A DNA stretch of 64,000 bases. It comes from Papaver somniferum (lineage: Eukaryota > Streptophyta > Magnoliopsida > Ranunculales > Papaveraceae). The notes beneath the pieces were generated by a model. That model was not told the DNA's origin. It searched no databases and worked only from the letters and a program-made list of their open reading frames with translations. How positions within the stretch are numbered: the stretch's first letter is position 1; each line of letters starts with the position of its first letter. Position numbers and translations under genes: made by a program. The DNA lies in the NCBI RefSeq assembly GCF_003573695.1, contig NC_039364.1, positions 232,865,656 to 232,929,655 of the forward strand, written 5' to 3'. Shown here piece by piece: positions 1-11,347 of this stretch.

Positions 1-835
1 CAAAGATAAAGTGTGGAAATATGTTTGGAATAGACAAATTAAGCTAGCGAACCTCACAATCCGAAACTTACGACTCCCAAGGAGCAGCCTAGATTCTTAA
101 CCACCTCTTAAGAACAATCTTTGAAAGATGAACTAAGATCAGTCTTTAGATATCTATCTTGAGGAATCACAAAGTCCGAGACGAAGAGAACGTATTGATT
201 ACTATTATCTTTCCTTAAAGAGATTACGATAACCTCGATAACAGAAAAAACAAGATCAGGATTCACGAACTATCAAGGTAAAGATAGTCGGACTTGTCTT
301 CACGAATACCCAAAGGGAAGTCTTTTAGTCGTAGACCGAATAACGTTTCACATAAGAAGCCTAGGTCAATACAGGACGACTCTAAAATCATCTACGACAC
401 AAAGTGTCATGAATTAATTTTGCCAGTTTATAGAGATGCTCTATTCATAGTTTTCAAAGACCAGGGTTAGCTTAAAATTCAAGCTAAGATAATTAACTTG
501 AGAATCAACTAAACACTTTAGGTCTTCAAAATGTAATAGAAGAGTATACACATAGGTTCGGTTACAGAACCGTGTATTATGACTGTTCGGTTTGGCAAGT
601 TAGCCAAATAACTAAAAGCTATTTGATGTTCCTTTAAACACCTAGGAAATTAATCATGATACACATACGTAAGTGTTTAATTGATCAATGAAGTCTTAGA
701 AGTGTTTCAGAAAGTTATAACAATGCTAAACATATTAAAATAATAAGTCTTTAAACATCTGTTAAATATTGTCGGGACAGTTAGTACAATGGTTCGCCAA
801 CCGTAGGGTTTGTTCATGATACAAAATTAATAATA
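1..835 (-). mobile_element. Truncated Copia-type LTR, copy 1
   Basis: This stretch aligns well to 1678-2477 (both have ATTCTTAACCACCTCT, near 93 and 1765) and more loosely to the Copia-type LTR at 51590-53623. It starts outside the window and stops aligning just after the GGTTCGCCAACC site at 791-802. The orientation (LTR start to the right, reading TGTTAG on the minus strand) is inferred from the intact boundary of the neighbouring copy at 3234. No coding potential. Confidence 0.6.
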
Positions 836-1324
836 AGTCTTACTGAAGCATAAACCCTATGTTTCCATCATAGCTTCAAGTAATTTTTCTTTAACCATAT
901 AATAACGTTACACGGTTAAGTGATTGTGTTTTATACTTCATACAATATAAGAGTTTTACGAATTCTTTGGGAATCGGGATATTTACTTGGAAAAAAACTA
1001 TGATAAGACAAGAGTATCATAGTTGGGTTACAAATATTTGTTTGCACATTGGTGGAAGTAAAGACGAAAATATTAGTATGTCAAAGTCTAATTATTGTTC
1101 CAAACCAAAGGGAATAATTTGGTTATCAATATCATCATCAGCTGGACCATGTTGTTGATTTTGTTTAACCTGAAGTTGAGGAATATAAAGATGATTTCAT
1201 ACTCGTTCTGCCGTAAATGTTCGTTAGAGTAAGAATTTGGTAAAACCTCGTAATCGATTGCAATTAAGTGAATGTATCTACTTAGATTGAATACACGTAC
1301 AAACATGTGTGAATCCAATTATAA
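836..1324. other. Unassigned AT-rich stretch between two LTR copies
   Basis: It separates the two Copia LTR fragments and matches neither by eye. Short open frames on both strands show no recognisable protein. It may be a diverged part of the LTR or the remnant of a further insertion. Confidence 0.4.
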
Positions 1325-3234
1325 AGCTAAACAATATAAAGCGGAAAAAAAAAGACACCAAAAATTTTGTTAACGAGGAAACCGCAATAGCAGAAAAACC
1401 CCGGAACCTCGTCCAGAACACCACACCATATTAAGCTGATACAGACACTAGCCTACTATCAGACTTCAGACTGGAATGTACTTGAGACAGAACCCAGCCT
1501 CCAAGCGATTTAGTTATAGTCGCGCTCCTTATGTCTCTTTAATCTCACAAGGTTCTACGCACTTGATTCCCTTAGCTGACGTCCTTTACATCCTAAGAGT
1601 TGTTTCGGCCGAAGTGAATTTTTTTGATACCAATCCACCTCTAACAGATAAGCCTATTTGATTTCCATTTAAATCAAAGATGAAGGTGTAGAAATATGTT
1701 TGCAATAGACAAAGCTCGCAAACCTCACAAATCCGTAACTTACGTCTCCCGAAGAGAAGTCTAGATTCTTAACCACCTCTCAAGAACAATCTTTGAAAGA
1801 TGAACTAAGATCAGTCGTTAGATATCTATCTTGAGAACTCACAAAGTCTGAGATGAAGAGAACGTTGTGATTACTATCTATCTTGCCTGAAATAGATAAC
1901 GAGAACCTCGATAACATAAAAACAAGATCGGGGTTCACGAACTATCAAGGTAAAGATAGTCGGACCTGCCTTCGCGAATCCCCAAAACAAAATCTTTTAG
2001 TCGTAGACCTAATAAAGTTTTACAGGGGAAACCTAAGTCAATGGAGGACGACTCTATAATCAACCAGGACACAGAGTGTCAGAGATTGATTTTGCCACTT
2101 TACAGAGATGCTCTATTCATAATTTTCAAAGACCAGGGTTAGATTAAAATTCAAGGTAAGATAACTTGAGAATCAAGCAAACACTTTAAGTCTTCAAAAT
2201 ACAATAAAAGAGTATACACATAGGATCGGTTATGAAACCGTGTATAATGACTGTTCGGTTTGACAAGTTAGCCAAATAACTGAAAGCTATTTGATGTTCA
2301 TTTAAACACCTAAAAAATTAATCATGATACAAACACGCAAGTGTTTGAGTGATCAATGAAGTCTTAGAAGTGTTTAAGAGAGTTCTAACAATGCTAAACA
2401 TATTAAAATAATAAGTCTTTAAGCATCGGTTAAACATTGTCGAGACAGTTAATACAATGGTTCGCCAACCGTAGGGATTGTTCACGAGTCAAGGTGTTGC
2501 GGTTCGTGAACAAACTTCGCTAACCCTTATAGACTACCGATATCAATTGACCACGGTTCGTGAACCGCGTTCGCCAACTGCTAGCATATTTATCCAACTT
2601 GTAAAATTCAGTTCACTATGGTTCGCCAACCGGGTTCGTGAATTGTTCCCAACTGAACTTGCGGTTTGCGAACTAGTTCGCCAACCTTCCTGTATTTATG
2701 TGTCTCAGATATCCATGGTTCACGAATTGGTTCGCCAACCTACCCTGAGTAGAAATATCATTAAGTTTATATTTCTCTCTTATGATGTTTGAAACATTCC
2801 CAAGTGACATGATCATTTGCATGAGAAATTTTCAATTGATCCACAAATTAATTCAAAGAATTAATATTGCTAAGAACCTTTGAACATCGAATTGCTAAAT
2901 TATATTTCGATATTTTTCACAAGACAAGCTTGACTCAAAACTTCTTCTTTGTAAGTCTACTATAAGTCATACGATATAGTCTCGATAGATAGAACAATGG
3001 TATAGTGAGTAAAAATAAAATGGTTCGGTCTTCACATACCTTATACAAAAGTTCTCAAAATGTCTTCGTCGATCTTCAGTCTTCAAGGGTGACCTCTGAC
3101 ACTCAACTACAATTCTAACCTATCAGAGACTTAACTTAGCAGGCTAGAAATTAAGATATAGTTTTGATCACCTAACATTGACAACAAGTTTGAGATAGCA
3201 AAACTTGTGGGTTCAACCAAGCAATGATCTAACA
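1325..3234 (-). mobile_element. Copia-type LTR, copy 2 (left end truncated)
   Basis: The right edge is the LTR start on the minus strand: the plus sequence ends in GATCTAACA at 3234, so the minus strand begins TGTTAGATC, and the next 50 bases match the same end at 53575-53623. The left part (GTTAACGAGGAAACCGCAA and GAACACCACAC, about 1370-1425) matches the LTR at 30512-30575. The outermost part, which would read TGAAAAAGCGGG, is absent. Superfamily is inferred from the matching LTR at the right edge of the window, which is followed by an initiator-Met-tRNA primer site. Confidence 0.7.
2478..2760. repeat. GGTTCG-type palindromic minisatellite inside the Copia LTR
   Basis: Several copies of a short motif alternate as GGTTCGTGAAC, GTTCGCCAACC and GGTTCACGAATTGG. 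Pairs of these sites form short inverted repeats. The same LTR position in the copy at 52700-52940 holds a differently diverged version with TTTGCATAC/GTATGCAAA arms, so the array is a fast-changing part of this LTR family. Confidence 0.7.
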
Positions 3235-3263
3235 AAACTTTTTTTTTTTTAAATTCCAGATGC

Positions 3264-3705
3264 TCATTCGACATCCTTTATACACCCTATCAGCTTCTTA
3301 TTTAAAGTACCTTCTATCATGGTTCTTCTGGTGTTCGGGTATCTCGGTGTAAGCTTGAACAAAAGTTGACCACGCTGGATGTTATAGCTACTGTCATTGA
3401 TAGTGAAATTTGAAGTTGGAGTAGCTCCATACTTCAGTTCTTCAAACAAATGCGATTCATACAAAATATCGACGTCGTTATTTGAACCCGTAAGTCTATA
3501 AAAAAGCATGCCATATCCAACAATCATAAAAAAGTTGTCGCTTCCATTCTTATTTTATGATGACATCGGATTTTTCTTGCAAGTCCGAAAAAAGAGACAA
3601 TTGGTTTTGTGTAGTGACCCCCATGCATGCAATCAAGACTCCCCATCATTCCTGGGAAGACTTTTTTTGCATTTTCTTTTAGTAGTCATTCGACATCATC
3701 TTGCA
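3264..3705 (-). pseudogene. Decayed PIF/Harbinger transposase fragment (HARBI1/ALP1-like)
   Basis: Read on the minus strand, three regions typical of PIF/Harbinger DDE transposases appear in order: FPGMMGSLDCMHGG (about 3665-3620, first catalytic Asp), GSNNDVDILYESHLFEEL (about 3490-3430, second Asp in the GSxND motif), and WSTFVQAY followed by a KDVE-like end (about 3375-3264). The pieces lie in different frames and an in-frame stop occurs near the end, so this is a relic. The longest open piece is 87 codons. Family assignment rests on these motifs only; no terminal repeats were found. Confidence 0.65.
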
Positions 3706-3836
3706 TTGGTTATCCTAAAAAACGTGGACCAAAATGGTTGACTACGATTTCGCAAAACATACTAAGAGTTACATATGCAGTTGTTTTTGCAATACAAATG
3801 TACTAATCACAAGAATCCGCTGGACATCCATAAGAT

Positions 3837-4016
3837 CAGGGGCGGAGCCAGGACTCGAAAAATGGGTGGGCAAGTTGCCAATCAACACATATTTTAGGGG
3901 GTGCAAAAGGGTTAAAATGACTAAAAATCGGATAAATCAGTCTTAATTAGGTTTGGGAGCTTTTTTTTTGAGGGGGTGCAATTGCACATCCTCCTCTCCG
4001 TGTGGCTCCGCCCCTG
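3837..4016. mobile_element. hAT-type MITE, 180 bp
   Basis: The termini are perfect inverted repeats: CAGGGGCGGAGCCA on the left and TGGCTCCGCCCCTG on the right. They are flanked by a perfect 8-bp target duplication CATAAGAT at 3829-3836 and 4017-4024. An 8-bp duplication is the hallmark of hAT elements. Too short to encode a transposase. Confidence 0.9.
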
Positions 4017-4024
4017 CATAAGAT

Positions 4025-5760
4025 AGAATCTTTAGAGTTGTAATAACTTTTTATTCATGATTATATCCTCGTACGTATCATGCATTAAATTGATACTTGA
4101 ATTTAAGATTTATCCAACAAAACTCTCATGTAATCCTTGGAACATGCGACACGCGAAATTCCCTAAAAATGTTTATCGGAATATGTACACCCGTCAATAA
4201 AATAATCACACATCATCTATTAATTTATTATTCGATCATTGCATAATTGCTGTTTCATGAAGTCATTGGCCTTTAACCGTAAAAAGTTATTGAAGTGAAG
4301 TAGTTAGTCACGTGATCAAAGAAAATCAATATTTAGCTTGTGCTTATTTCAATTGGACCCATTAGTTTGAACTTGAACTTTGAGAAGCGCCAATGATATA
4401 ACGCTTGACTCACTCTTCTCCTCAATATGTACCCGCTTATGAAACACAACAAATCCAAGTGTTCTTCATTTGCTTTGAAATTTGACAAAAATCATTTGGA
4501 GCTTCGCTGCATAAGACGGTCAAGCGCATTCATGATCTAGTGACAATATGTGCGCGTGGCATTTATAACGCTAACTCTTACACATCATCACGTCAATTAT
4601 CTCTGAACATTGATTTTGTTGTTTATGTTTTTTCTTAAAGTAAGATTCGATCCCTATCAAATCGAGGAAATGCATAATTGGTAATTGCTCATCTGGTCAT
4701 CATCTCAATTCTTATCAACACTTTAATTTTAATCATATTCAAAAAATGGTTAGGTAGTGATGTTTTTTCAAACCCATTATGGCATAACATGTCACCCACG
4801 TTTAATAATAGAATGTATGAGTTTGTCTGTTCCAGTTGGCTCAGCACCACTTTTTCTGATTAGGAATATCCTAACAGAGGTTGGCTCAAAGAATCTAAAG
4901 CAGGGCTGCAAGACTCGGCTCAAAATCTAGCTAACCGGGAACTCAGCGGCTTCGACAAGACCGATTTGAGTTCACTTGACTCGGCTTAGCTAATATCCCT
5001 ACTCGTCTATACCTTTCCTAACTGGTACACCCACTTTTACACTTGGGTACTCAACACCGTCGTCCGTCACTGTTATGTTCGTTAGTTTTAACCTAACGGC
5101 CGAGTAAGACCCTTACGTCACTCAAAGTCCAAAACATTATATCACGCGTCATTTTCTCATTTCACCAAAACGAGTTTCTCGTTCTAGACTGTAGCAGTCC
5201 TTCTTTTACTCGGTTCCGGTATTAGAAGGTAACTTTCATTTTTACCATGGCTGCTCATAGGATACCAATTTACTGTTGCGAGTTCCAAATTCCATATAAG
5301 GAAAATAAAAAAAACGTTTTGTCCTGTATAAAATTTGATATCTTCCCCAATAAACGGATACCTCATATTAGCAATGTTGCTTTTTTACTCCGTTTCAAGT
5401 AAGAACGGGTGGGGAGTTTTACCCCCAATTGCGTATCTTTTCACCTAAATCAGTATTAGTTTGTACTCCTAAATTCGTTTTGTTCCTCGTTATTTTTATC
5501 CTGGTTCAGCCATTGCCATGTCCCATGGGTTCCGTATCCGAATCAATTGGGAACCATTGGTAAACGTCATTTCAACACTTCCTACCCAAACTTTTCGGTA
5601 CTGAAACTATTTCTGGTTCGGAAAGTTTGTTACACTTACCAACAGATATGGAACACCAAGTACGAAACTACGTGTAGAGTGACTCAAGGAAGCACGTGTC
5701 ACCGACCCGCCTTACTACGTTATCTAGTGAACAAAAAAGCAAAAATAGGGACGTTTCTTA
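4025..5760. other. Intergenic stretch with no recognised feature
   Basis: Short open frames here (for example 5547-5768) have no recognisable motif, and no terminal repeats or RNA genes were seen. The last few hundred bases probably include distal promoter of the carrier gene, but no element can be pointed to. Confidence 0.5.
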
Positions 5761-6040
5761 TTCGCTGATCAGAATCAGATTACAGAGAGCCACCCCCACC
5801 ATTACATCAGCACCACCAACGGTAGCTTTTGTTTTGTCCTAAGCTTTTCATTAAATTCGCCAGACACTTGCAGAGAAGAAGATTGGTTACAGGTCCTGTT
5901 TCTTGATTGCAGTTATTGGAATCTTTCTTTATAATTAGAGAGAACCGAGAAAATGAAATCATATCTCTCGAAAGAGTAGTTTCAGAGAGGGGGGTTGGTA
6001 AGTAAATGGGAAGAAGCAGTGGTGGAAAGAAATAGAAAAG

Positions 6041-7681
6041 ATGGAGTTTTGGCCGGAGTTTTTAGCAAGTAGCTGGGGGAAAGAATTTGTTGCAGGTGGG
6101 TTTGGAGGTATGGCAGGAGTTGTATCTGGTTATCCTTTAGACACTCTTAAGATTCGTCTTCAACAACCTTCTGTCAGTAATACAGCAACTAAGTCTGCTT
6201 TTGGAGTATTGAGAAATATTGTTTCTTCTGAAGGTCCTTGTGCTCTTTATAAAGGCATGGCTGCTCCTTTGGCTTCTGTTTCTTTCCAGGTTCTTGTTCC
6301 TTTCTTCCTCTCTCATCTATGCCATATTTCTTTATTTCAAAAGTTTCCTGATTTTTTCATTCTGGGACTGACTGAATAGATTATGAGATAAGGCTCAAAA
6401 TTGGAAACATGTTTAGGATTAAGTTTTCTGGATTATGCAATCAGCTCGCTGTAAGTGAAGACTGGCCTCGAATAGGAAATATCCATGACATTAGAAGTGA
6501 AAATACTATGCAAATGAAGGTTTTAAGTGTGTGATTGTCCTGTAAACAAATTTTAAGATTCTAATCGCACCCCGTAATCTGTTTGGTATGAATCTATCTG
6601 GGCATAGAAGGAATGATACATAATCCTAAACATCGTATCGAAGAAAATAAACTAGTAAGATAATGAAACAAGCAAGCTTGTAGACTGAGAGTAGAAGAAC
6701 AACTAGTCACTGCAAGGGTTTACTAGTACATAATTCTCAGAGCAGATACAACTGAATTGGCTTTGTTTTCCTGTTTAGAGCTTATTGTAAACCTGTTTCG
6801 AGAGTTTAGGCGGTAGTAGGTATTTTACTACCTTGATACTCAGTTTTCGCCTTAGGTTCTGGTTGTGCCATAATTTGTTCCTAAAAAGTATGTATCAGGG
6901 CTAAATTACTGGGCAGCTAATAAATTTTGTGTATGTCATCTTCCAGTGACACCCTAACAAGTACATTTTGCTGCAGAACGCAATGGTCTTTCAAGCTTAT
7001 GCCATCCTGTCACAAGCTTTCAACAAATCACCCAACAACAATGATCCCCCTTCCTATAGAAGTGTTGCAATAGGAGGTTTCGGAACAGGTGCCCTACAGA
7101 GCTTCTTGCTCAGCCCAGTCGAACTTGTAAAAATTCGCCTCCAATTACAAACAAACAAACCCAAAACAAATATCAAAGAGAGTCAAGAAGGACCAAGAAG
7201 CATCATTAAAAGCATCCTAAAGAAGGAAGGACTGAAGGGACTATACCGAGGCCTAACTGTTACAGTGCTAAGAGATGCACCTGGTCATGGTGTATACTTT
7301 TGGAGCTATGAATACGCCAGAGAGAAGCTACACCCAGGTTGCCGCAAAACAGGGAAAGAAACACTAAAAACAATGTTAGTTGCAGGAGGTCTGGCAGGAG
7401 TAGTTAGCTGGATTGCGTGCTATCCCTTGGACGTTGTGAAATCTAGACTCCAAGCACAAACACAGACTAGGTTAGATCAATTCCCACCTAAATATCTAGG
7501 TATTGTTGATTGTTTCCGCAAAAGTGTACAAGAAGAAGGTTACAGCGTCCTGTGGAGAGGACTAGGTGCTGCAATTGCTAGGGCTTTTGTGGTTAATGGT
7601 GCCATCTTCACTGCCTACGAGGTTAGCCTGCGAATATTTTTCAGTAACAACCAAGCGGAGGGAGAACGGATTATAGAGTAA
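6041..7681 (+). CDS. BAC2: Mitochondrial basic amino acid carrier, BAC2-like (two exons)
   Basis: Exon 1 is 6041-6289 and exon 2 is 6977-7681, giving a 317-residue protein. The intron 6290-6976 begins GT, ends AG and falls exactly after codon 83 (phase 0). The protein has the three-fold repeat of the SLC25 mitochondrial carrier family: PLDTLKIR (32-39), PVELVKIR (130-137) and PLDVVKSR (233-240), each at the end of an odd-numbered helix, plus the downstream EGxxxLYRG-type motifs. Sequence and length closely follow Arabidopsis BAC2, which carries arginine, ornithine, lysine and related amino acids across the inner mitochondrial membrane and serves arginine breakdown and stress responses. The start MEFWPEF matches the family start. 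A TATAAT at about 5930 is a weak promoter candidate. The gene looks intact and converges on PDX1.2. Substrate range is inferred from orthology. Confidence 0.93.
6290..6976 (+). other. Intron of the BAC2-like gene
   Basis: The donor follows CAG and reads GTTCTTG; the acceptor reads TTTGCTGCAG before AACGCAATG. Reading through the donor would add unrelated residues and reach a stop at about 6379, whereas joining at these sites restores the conserved LASVSFQNAMVFQ segment. AT-rich, 687 bp, no element seen inside. Confidence 0.9.
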
Positions 7682-8621
7682 AATGATGTTCTACCTCGGG
7701 AGAGTTACGAAGCAGAATTCTGCAAGACAGTTCTGCCCTGCTCATTTGAAAATCAACCATTAAGCCCCAATCATATTGGGGAACACACTATAGATGAAGG
7801 TTAGTGTTGCTGTCACCACTATTGGAATTTAAAGAATTTTACACCCATGTAAAACATCCATGTTAACACAATTCTTGCAACATCACATTATGTGCGATCG
7901 AATGCAATTTAATATCAAAATGAAATAAATTGATGTTCTAATCATATTTGTTGTAGATTCAAAGAAATGCTCAACTGCATCCATCTATGAATCAACCTTT
8001 CATTAGGATGCCTGGTAATAACAATAACTAGATGTTCATGCCTATTTTATTTTGTTGCTAATGAATTTGCTTAGAACAACAGTGCAACTACTGAACAGGC
8101 ACCAGCATTATAGGTCTGCAAGTTTTCCGTTTGATTCAACATAATAAAATCCATGTGGAGTTTATGCTCATATATACACTACTAGTCAAGAAATCAATGT
8201 TGGTATCACAGAAACTCGTCATGCCAAACCAAGCAAACATCCAGTATCAAGTCAACTACAGGTACGCTATGGTTCAATAGATAGTATCAAATCAAACAAA
8301 CACCAGTATCAAGTCGACTGCAGGTATGCTGCGATTCAATTGATCCGTAATAAGAAAGCATCTATAGACATTATGCTCATACTTTATCCAGTTCTGAAAT
8401 CACATAAACTCTTCCATTCGAACTAACATCAAAACAGGTAAACATAAGTAACAATTGTGTTTATCAATACATTAGGCTCTATAAGATCAAAACTCTCAAA
8501 CACAAAGACAACAAACACAAGACCATACAGGCATACACATTATACCACAGCAATCTAGTTTTAAGATTCTGAAGAAAATAGATAACATAAATGCAATCTA
8601 AAAACATCAAAAACTCATCTT
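7682..8621. other. Intergenic space between two convergent genes
   Basis: It holds the 3' untranslated regions of BAC2 (left) and PDX1.2 (right). No third gene was seen. Poly(A) signals could not be assigned with confidence. Confidence 0.6.
8241..8345. repeat. Two-copy tandem duplication, about 62-bp period
   Basis: CCAGTATCAAGTC recurs at 8241 and 8303, each followed by a similar CTRCAGGTAYGCT and GRTTCAAT. The two copies have diverged by several substitutions. No function is suggested. Confidence 0.75.
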
Positions 8622-9587
8622 TCAGCTGACCTGAGGATCAATGATGACTCTAGCTTCAGAATTCTCTTCCTCCTGCTCCTCGACCACCGTATTATCCTCC
8701 TGAACATTAAGATTAAGCCCGGCCATCGATTCATTCAAACCGCAGCAACATTCCGCTAAAACATGAGGATCATTATAATGCATAACAGCTCTAACAATAG
8801 ATCTCACACTATTATAAGGATCAGAATTCATAAACACCTCAGACCCAATAAAAACCCCATCACAACCTAATTGCATCATCAAAGCAGCATCCGCCGGCGT
8901 AACAATCCCACCGGAAGCAAAATGCACAACAGGCAATCTACCAAGCTGTTTAGTCTGAATCACAAGATCATAAGGTGCTGAAATTTTCTTAGCAAATGCA
9001 AAAACTTCATCATCATCCATATTATTCAAAACCCTAATTTCACCCATGATTGACCTAACATTTCTAACTAAATCAACAATATCCCCATTCCCAATCACAT
9101 CCCCTTGTGTTCTAATCAATGAAGCCCCTTCTCTAATCCTTCTCAATGCTTCACCTAATCCTTGACAACCACAGAGAAATGGGACTCTGAAATTTCTCTT
9201 GTTAATGAAGTTCTGATCATCAGCTGGTGTTAATATCTCATTCTCATCAATATAATCAACACCAATTGACTCAAGAATCTGTGCTTCAACAAAATGACCG
9301 ATTCTTGATTTGGCTATCACAGGGATGTTAACTGATCGTTTAATCTCTTTAATCAGTGAAGGATCAACCATTCTCAGAACACCCCCACCATTATGAGATT
9401 CAGAGATTGTGATAGCACAAGCACCAGCTTCTTCAGCAAGTTTAGCTTGTTTTGAGTTGACAACTTCAATAATGGCTCCACCTCTGATGATCTGAGCTCT
9501 GCCCAAGTTTTTTGCAAATGGGTTTTTCTTCTTTGAATCTGTAATTGTTGTGTGATTGTATACTGCTAAAACACTTTCATCTGCCAT
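8622..9587 (-). CDS. PDX1.2: PDX1.2-like pseudoenzyme of vitamin B6 synthase
   Basis: This single-exon gene encodes 321 residues. It has the PdxS/SNZ (beta/alpha)8 barrel: GGAIIEV (36-42), [14 protein letters not shown] (90-103), [18 protein letters not shown] (191-208), FASGGI (223-228) and [12 protein letters not shown] (241-252). Active PDX1 needs two lysines. The first (Lys93 in AKSRIGH) is kept, but the second, in the RTKGE motif, is Gln161 here (RTQGD). The usual GGxIMDV Asp is Glu41, and the ALERVPADIR loop is replaced by a short ISESHNGGG stretch. Gln at the second lysine and the NNMDDDEVF context match Arabidopsis PDX1.2, a non-catalytic partner that assembles with active PDX1 and supports B6 synthesis under heat. 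The frame stays open 89 codons upstream, but that part is low-complexity Phe-rich leader, and MADES matches the family start. It has an acidic C-terminal tail (about 297-312). Confidence 0.92.
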   Translation of the reverse strand: MADESVLAVYNHTTITDSKKKNPFAKNLGRAQIIRGGAIIEVVNSKQAKLAEEAGACAITISESHNGGGVLRMVDPSLIKEIKRSVNIPVIAKSRIGHFVEAQILESIGVDYIDENEILTPADDQNFINKRNFRVPFLCGCQGLGEALRRIREGASLIRTQGDVIGNGDIVDLVRNVRSIMGEIRVLNNMDDDEVFAFAKKISAPYDLVIQTKQLGRLPVVHFASGGIVTPADAALMMQLGCDGVFIGSEVFMNSDPYNSVRSIVRAVMHYNDPHVLAECCCGLNESMAGLNLNVQEDNTVVEEQEEENSEARVIIDPQVS

Positions 9588-9747
9588 TTTATTGAAGAAA
9601 AAAAAAAATTGGTTTGTGTTTTGGGGTTTGTTTGTGGAAAATAGAGAGAGACAAAAGAAAAAGAGAGAATTAAAATGGAGAGTGTAGAGAAAGAAGAAGA
9701 ACATCTGGGGGTGTTGAATAACGAAATGGAAATTTATTATGGGTCCC

Positions 9748-9757
9748 AGAAGTTTCT
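9748..9757. promoter_or_regulatory. Candidate heat shock element upstream of PDX1.2
   Basis: AGAAGTTTCT contains GAAnnTTC, the two-unit core bound by heat shock factors, and is followed by a partial third unit (CTCGAT). It lies about 160 bases upstream of the PDX1.2 start codon. Arabidopsis PDX1.2 is induced by heat through heat shock factors, which makes the site plausible, but a two-unit core is common by chance. Confidence 0.4.
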
Positions 9758-9954
9758 CGATAAAGCGGGAATGGTCGGCCCGGCACTTCAAAAAAGACGG
9801 TGAAAGTTTTTCACAACTCAAAATGTGTCGAGAGAAGTCTAGAATGTGCTTCAAAGTTCAAACCCATATCGTATTGTACAGTTTAAAAACACACCCATTG
9901 TGTCTAGATTTAGGCATACTGTGGGATTGGACCGATCGGTCCAACTAACTTTGT

Positions 9955-10327
9955 GCATTGTTGTGAACTTGGGTTGAATGTATGGGTGTGTTTTGTAGGT
10001 TTTTAATCAAATAAGTGATGGATTTGTACTATGGAGTACAAATTTTGTTGTCTGAGATTTAGTTGGACATGATGGGCGTGTGCGTGTAACGTGTGTTAGT
10101 TGTGGGATATGGTTCTTGCGTGCTGGATTTTGCTATATATTCCCTGATTCTACGGGCATTAGGTACCTTTTTGATCTTTATGGGTCTTAAATCTGGATTA
10201 TTCATTGAGAAACGGATGGAGGATATATTTGTTTTTGATATCCTATCTGATTTAGGATAGATTGATCCAAAACCATGGACACAAACCTTTTCTTTTTTAA
10301 TCGATAAAACAGGGATAACCCTGGAAG
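9955..10327. other. No recognised feature; ends at the LINE tail
   Basis: No gene or repeat was recognised. At 10288-10312 the minus strand reads TGTTTTATCGATTAAAAAAG, which looks like the A-rich 3' end of the LINE that follows. Confidence 0.4.
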
Positions 10328-10767
10328 TTACAGGACTTCAGTTCTATTACAATGCAGATTCTGCAAGTTAACCAAAAGATGGACAATCACATTGTCATCC
10401 CAATAGTTACATACATGTTGGCCTAAGCATAAAAAAGCTAGCTTAACCGGATAAAAGTTTTCTGATCTAGGGATCAAACTTAGAGTGTTTAAACCTTTAA
10501 TACATAGATTATAGTTACTGTTGTTGCATTCATGTAACTTTTGTAGGGTTTTTTTTGCTGAAATCAGTTTTCCTTTGATAGCTTCGATGACGTTCACGTT
10601 GTCACTCTCCAACTGAACTGTTGGGTGCTTTAGTTGGTGTAACCAATGGATCGTCATTGAAACTGCCTCTTCCTCTACATTTTCTCGTGAGTTTCCTGAG
10701 ATGTAGTTGCATCGTGCTTCAAAGTATATCCTCCTGCATAGTTAGATAACATTAGAGCCACTCCTCC
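10328..10767 (-). pseudogene. LINE RNase H domain remnant (RVT_3 type)
   Basis: On the minus strand the reading is FEARCNYISGNSREN, then VEEEAVSMTIHWLHQLK, then VQLESDNVNVIEAI. This is the pattern of the RNase H-like domain that ends many plant LINEs: an ExEA block, then LxSDxxxxxxAI with the catalytic Asp. The upstream part (GGVALMLSNYAGG) lies in another frame, so the domain is broken. It continues the LINE relic at 11348-13101, from which it is separated by the MITE at 10776-11339. Confidence 0.75.
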
Positions 10768-10775
10768 ATTCAAAT

Positions 10776-11339
10776 TAGGGGTGTCAACGGGTCCGGGTCC
10801 TCCTGGATATCACTAGACCCGGATCCGGACCCTACTTATAATAGTCGGGTCCGGTTCCTAACGGTTCCGAATCCGGTTCCTAAACTTGTGGACCCAGAAC
10901 CGGACCCGTTTAAATACCCGGGTACCCGTCGGTTCCGGGTACCTATTGGGTCTTAATAAAACTATTTAAAAAATCTCAAAAACTTAATATATTTCTCTTT
11001 TTGGTTTGGATTTAAGTAATTTTTATAAAAATTTATTATTATTTCAAATTAATGTACTAAATAAAGGTTAAATGTAAGAGAAAAATTTAAATGAGTAAAA
11101 TATCAAAGCTAAAACTAGCAAAAATACTTGTAATTTTGCTAAAAACATGAATAAAAGAATGAATAAACGAGTACCCAACGGGTATTACCCGTTTGGACCC
11201 GTTTAAATTCGGGTCCAATTGGGTAATTACCCGCCGGGTCCTAAGTAGCTAATGGGTCCAACTTTAGGACCCGGAAGCGGACCCAAATATACCGGGTCCG
11301 GTTCCGGGTCCGGGTAATGGGTACCTATTGACAGCCCTA
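10776..11339. mobile_element. hAT-type non-autonomous element, 564 bp
   Basis: The ends are inverted repeats with one mismatch (TAGGGGTGTCAA left, TTGACAGCCCTA right), flanked by a perfect 8-bp duplication ATTCAAAT at 10768-10775 and 11340-11347. Both subterminal regions are rich in GGGTCCGGGTCC and its complement, so the whole element can fold back. No transposase is encoded. It interrupts the LINE. Confidence 0.93.
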
Positions 11340-11347
11340 ATTCAAAT

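Noticed and set aside
6041..9587. Functional pairing of BAC2 and PDX1.2
   Set aside because: Convergent orientation, unrelated pathways and plant gene order give no support beyond chance neighbourhood.
9588..9854. In-frame extension of PDX1.2 by 89 codons
   Set aside because: Low-complexity Phe-rich leader; family members start at the MADES-type Met.
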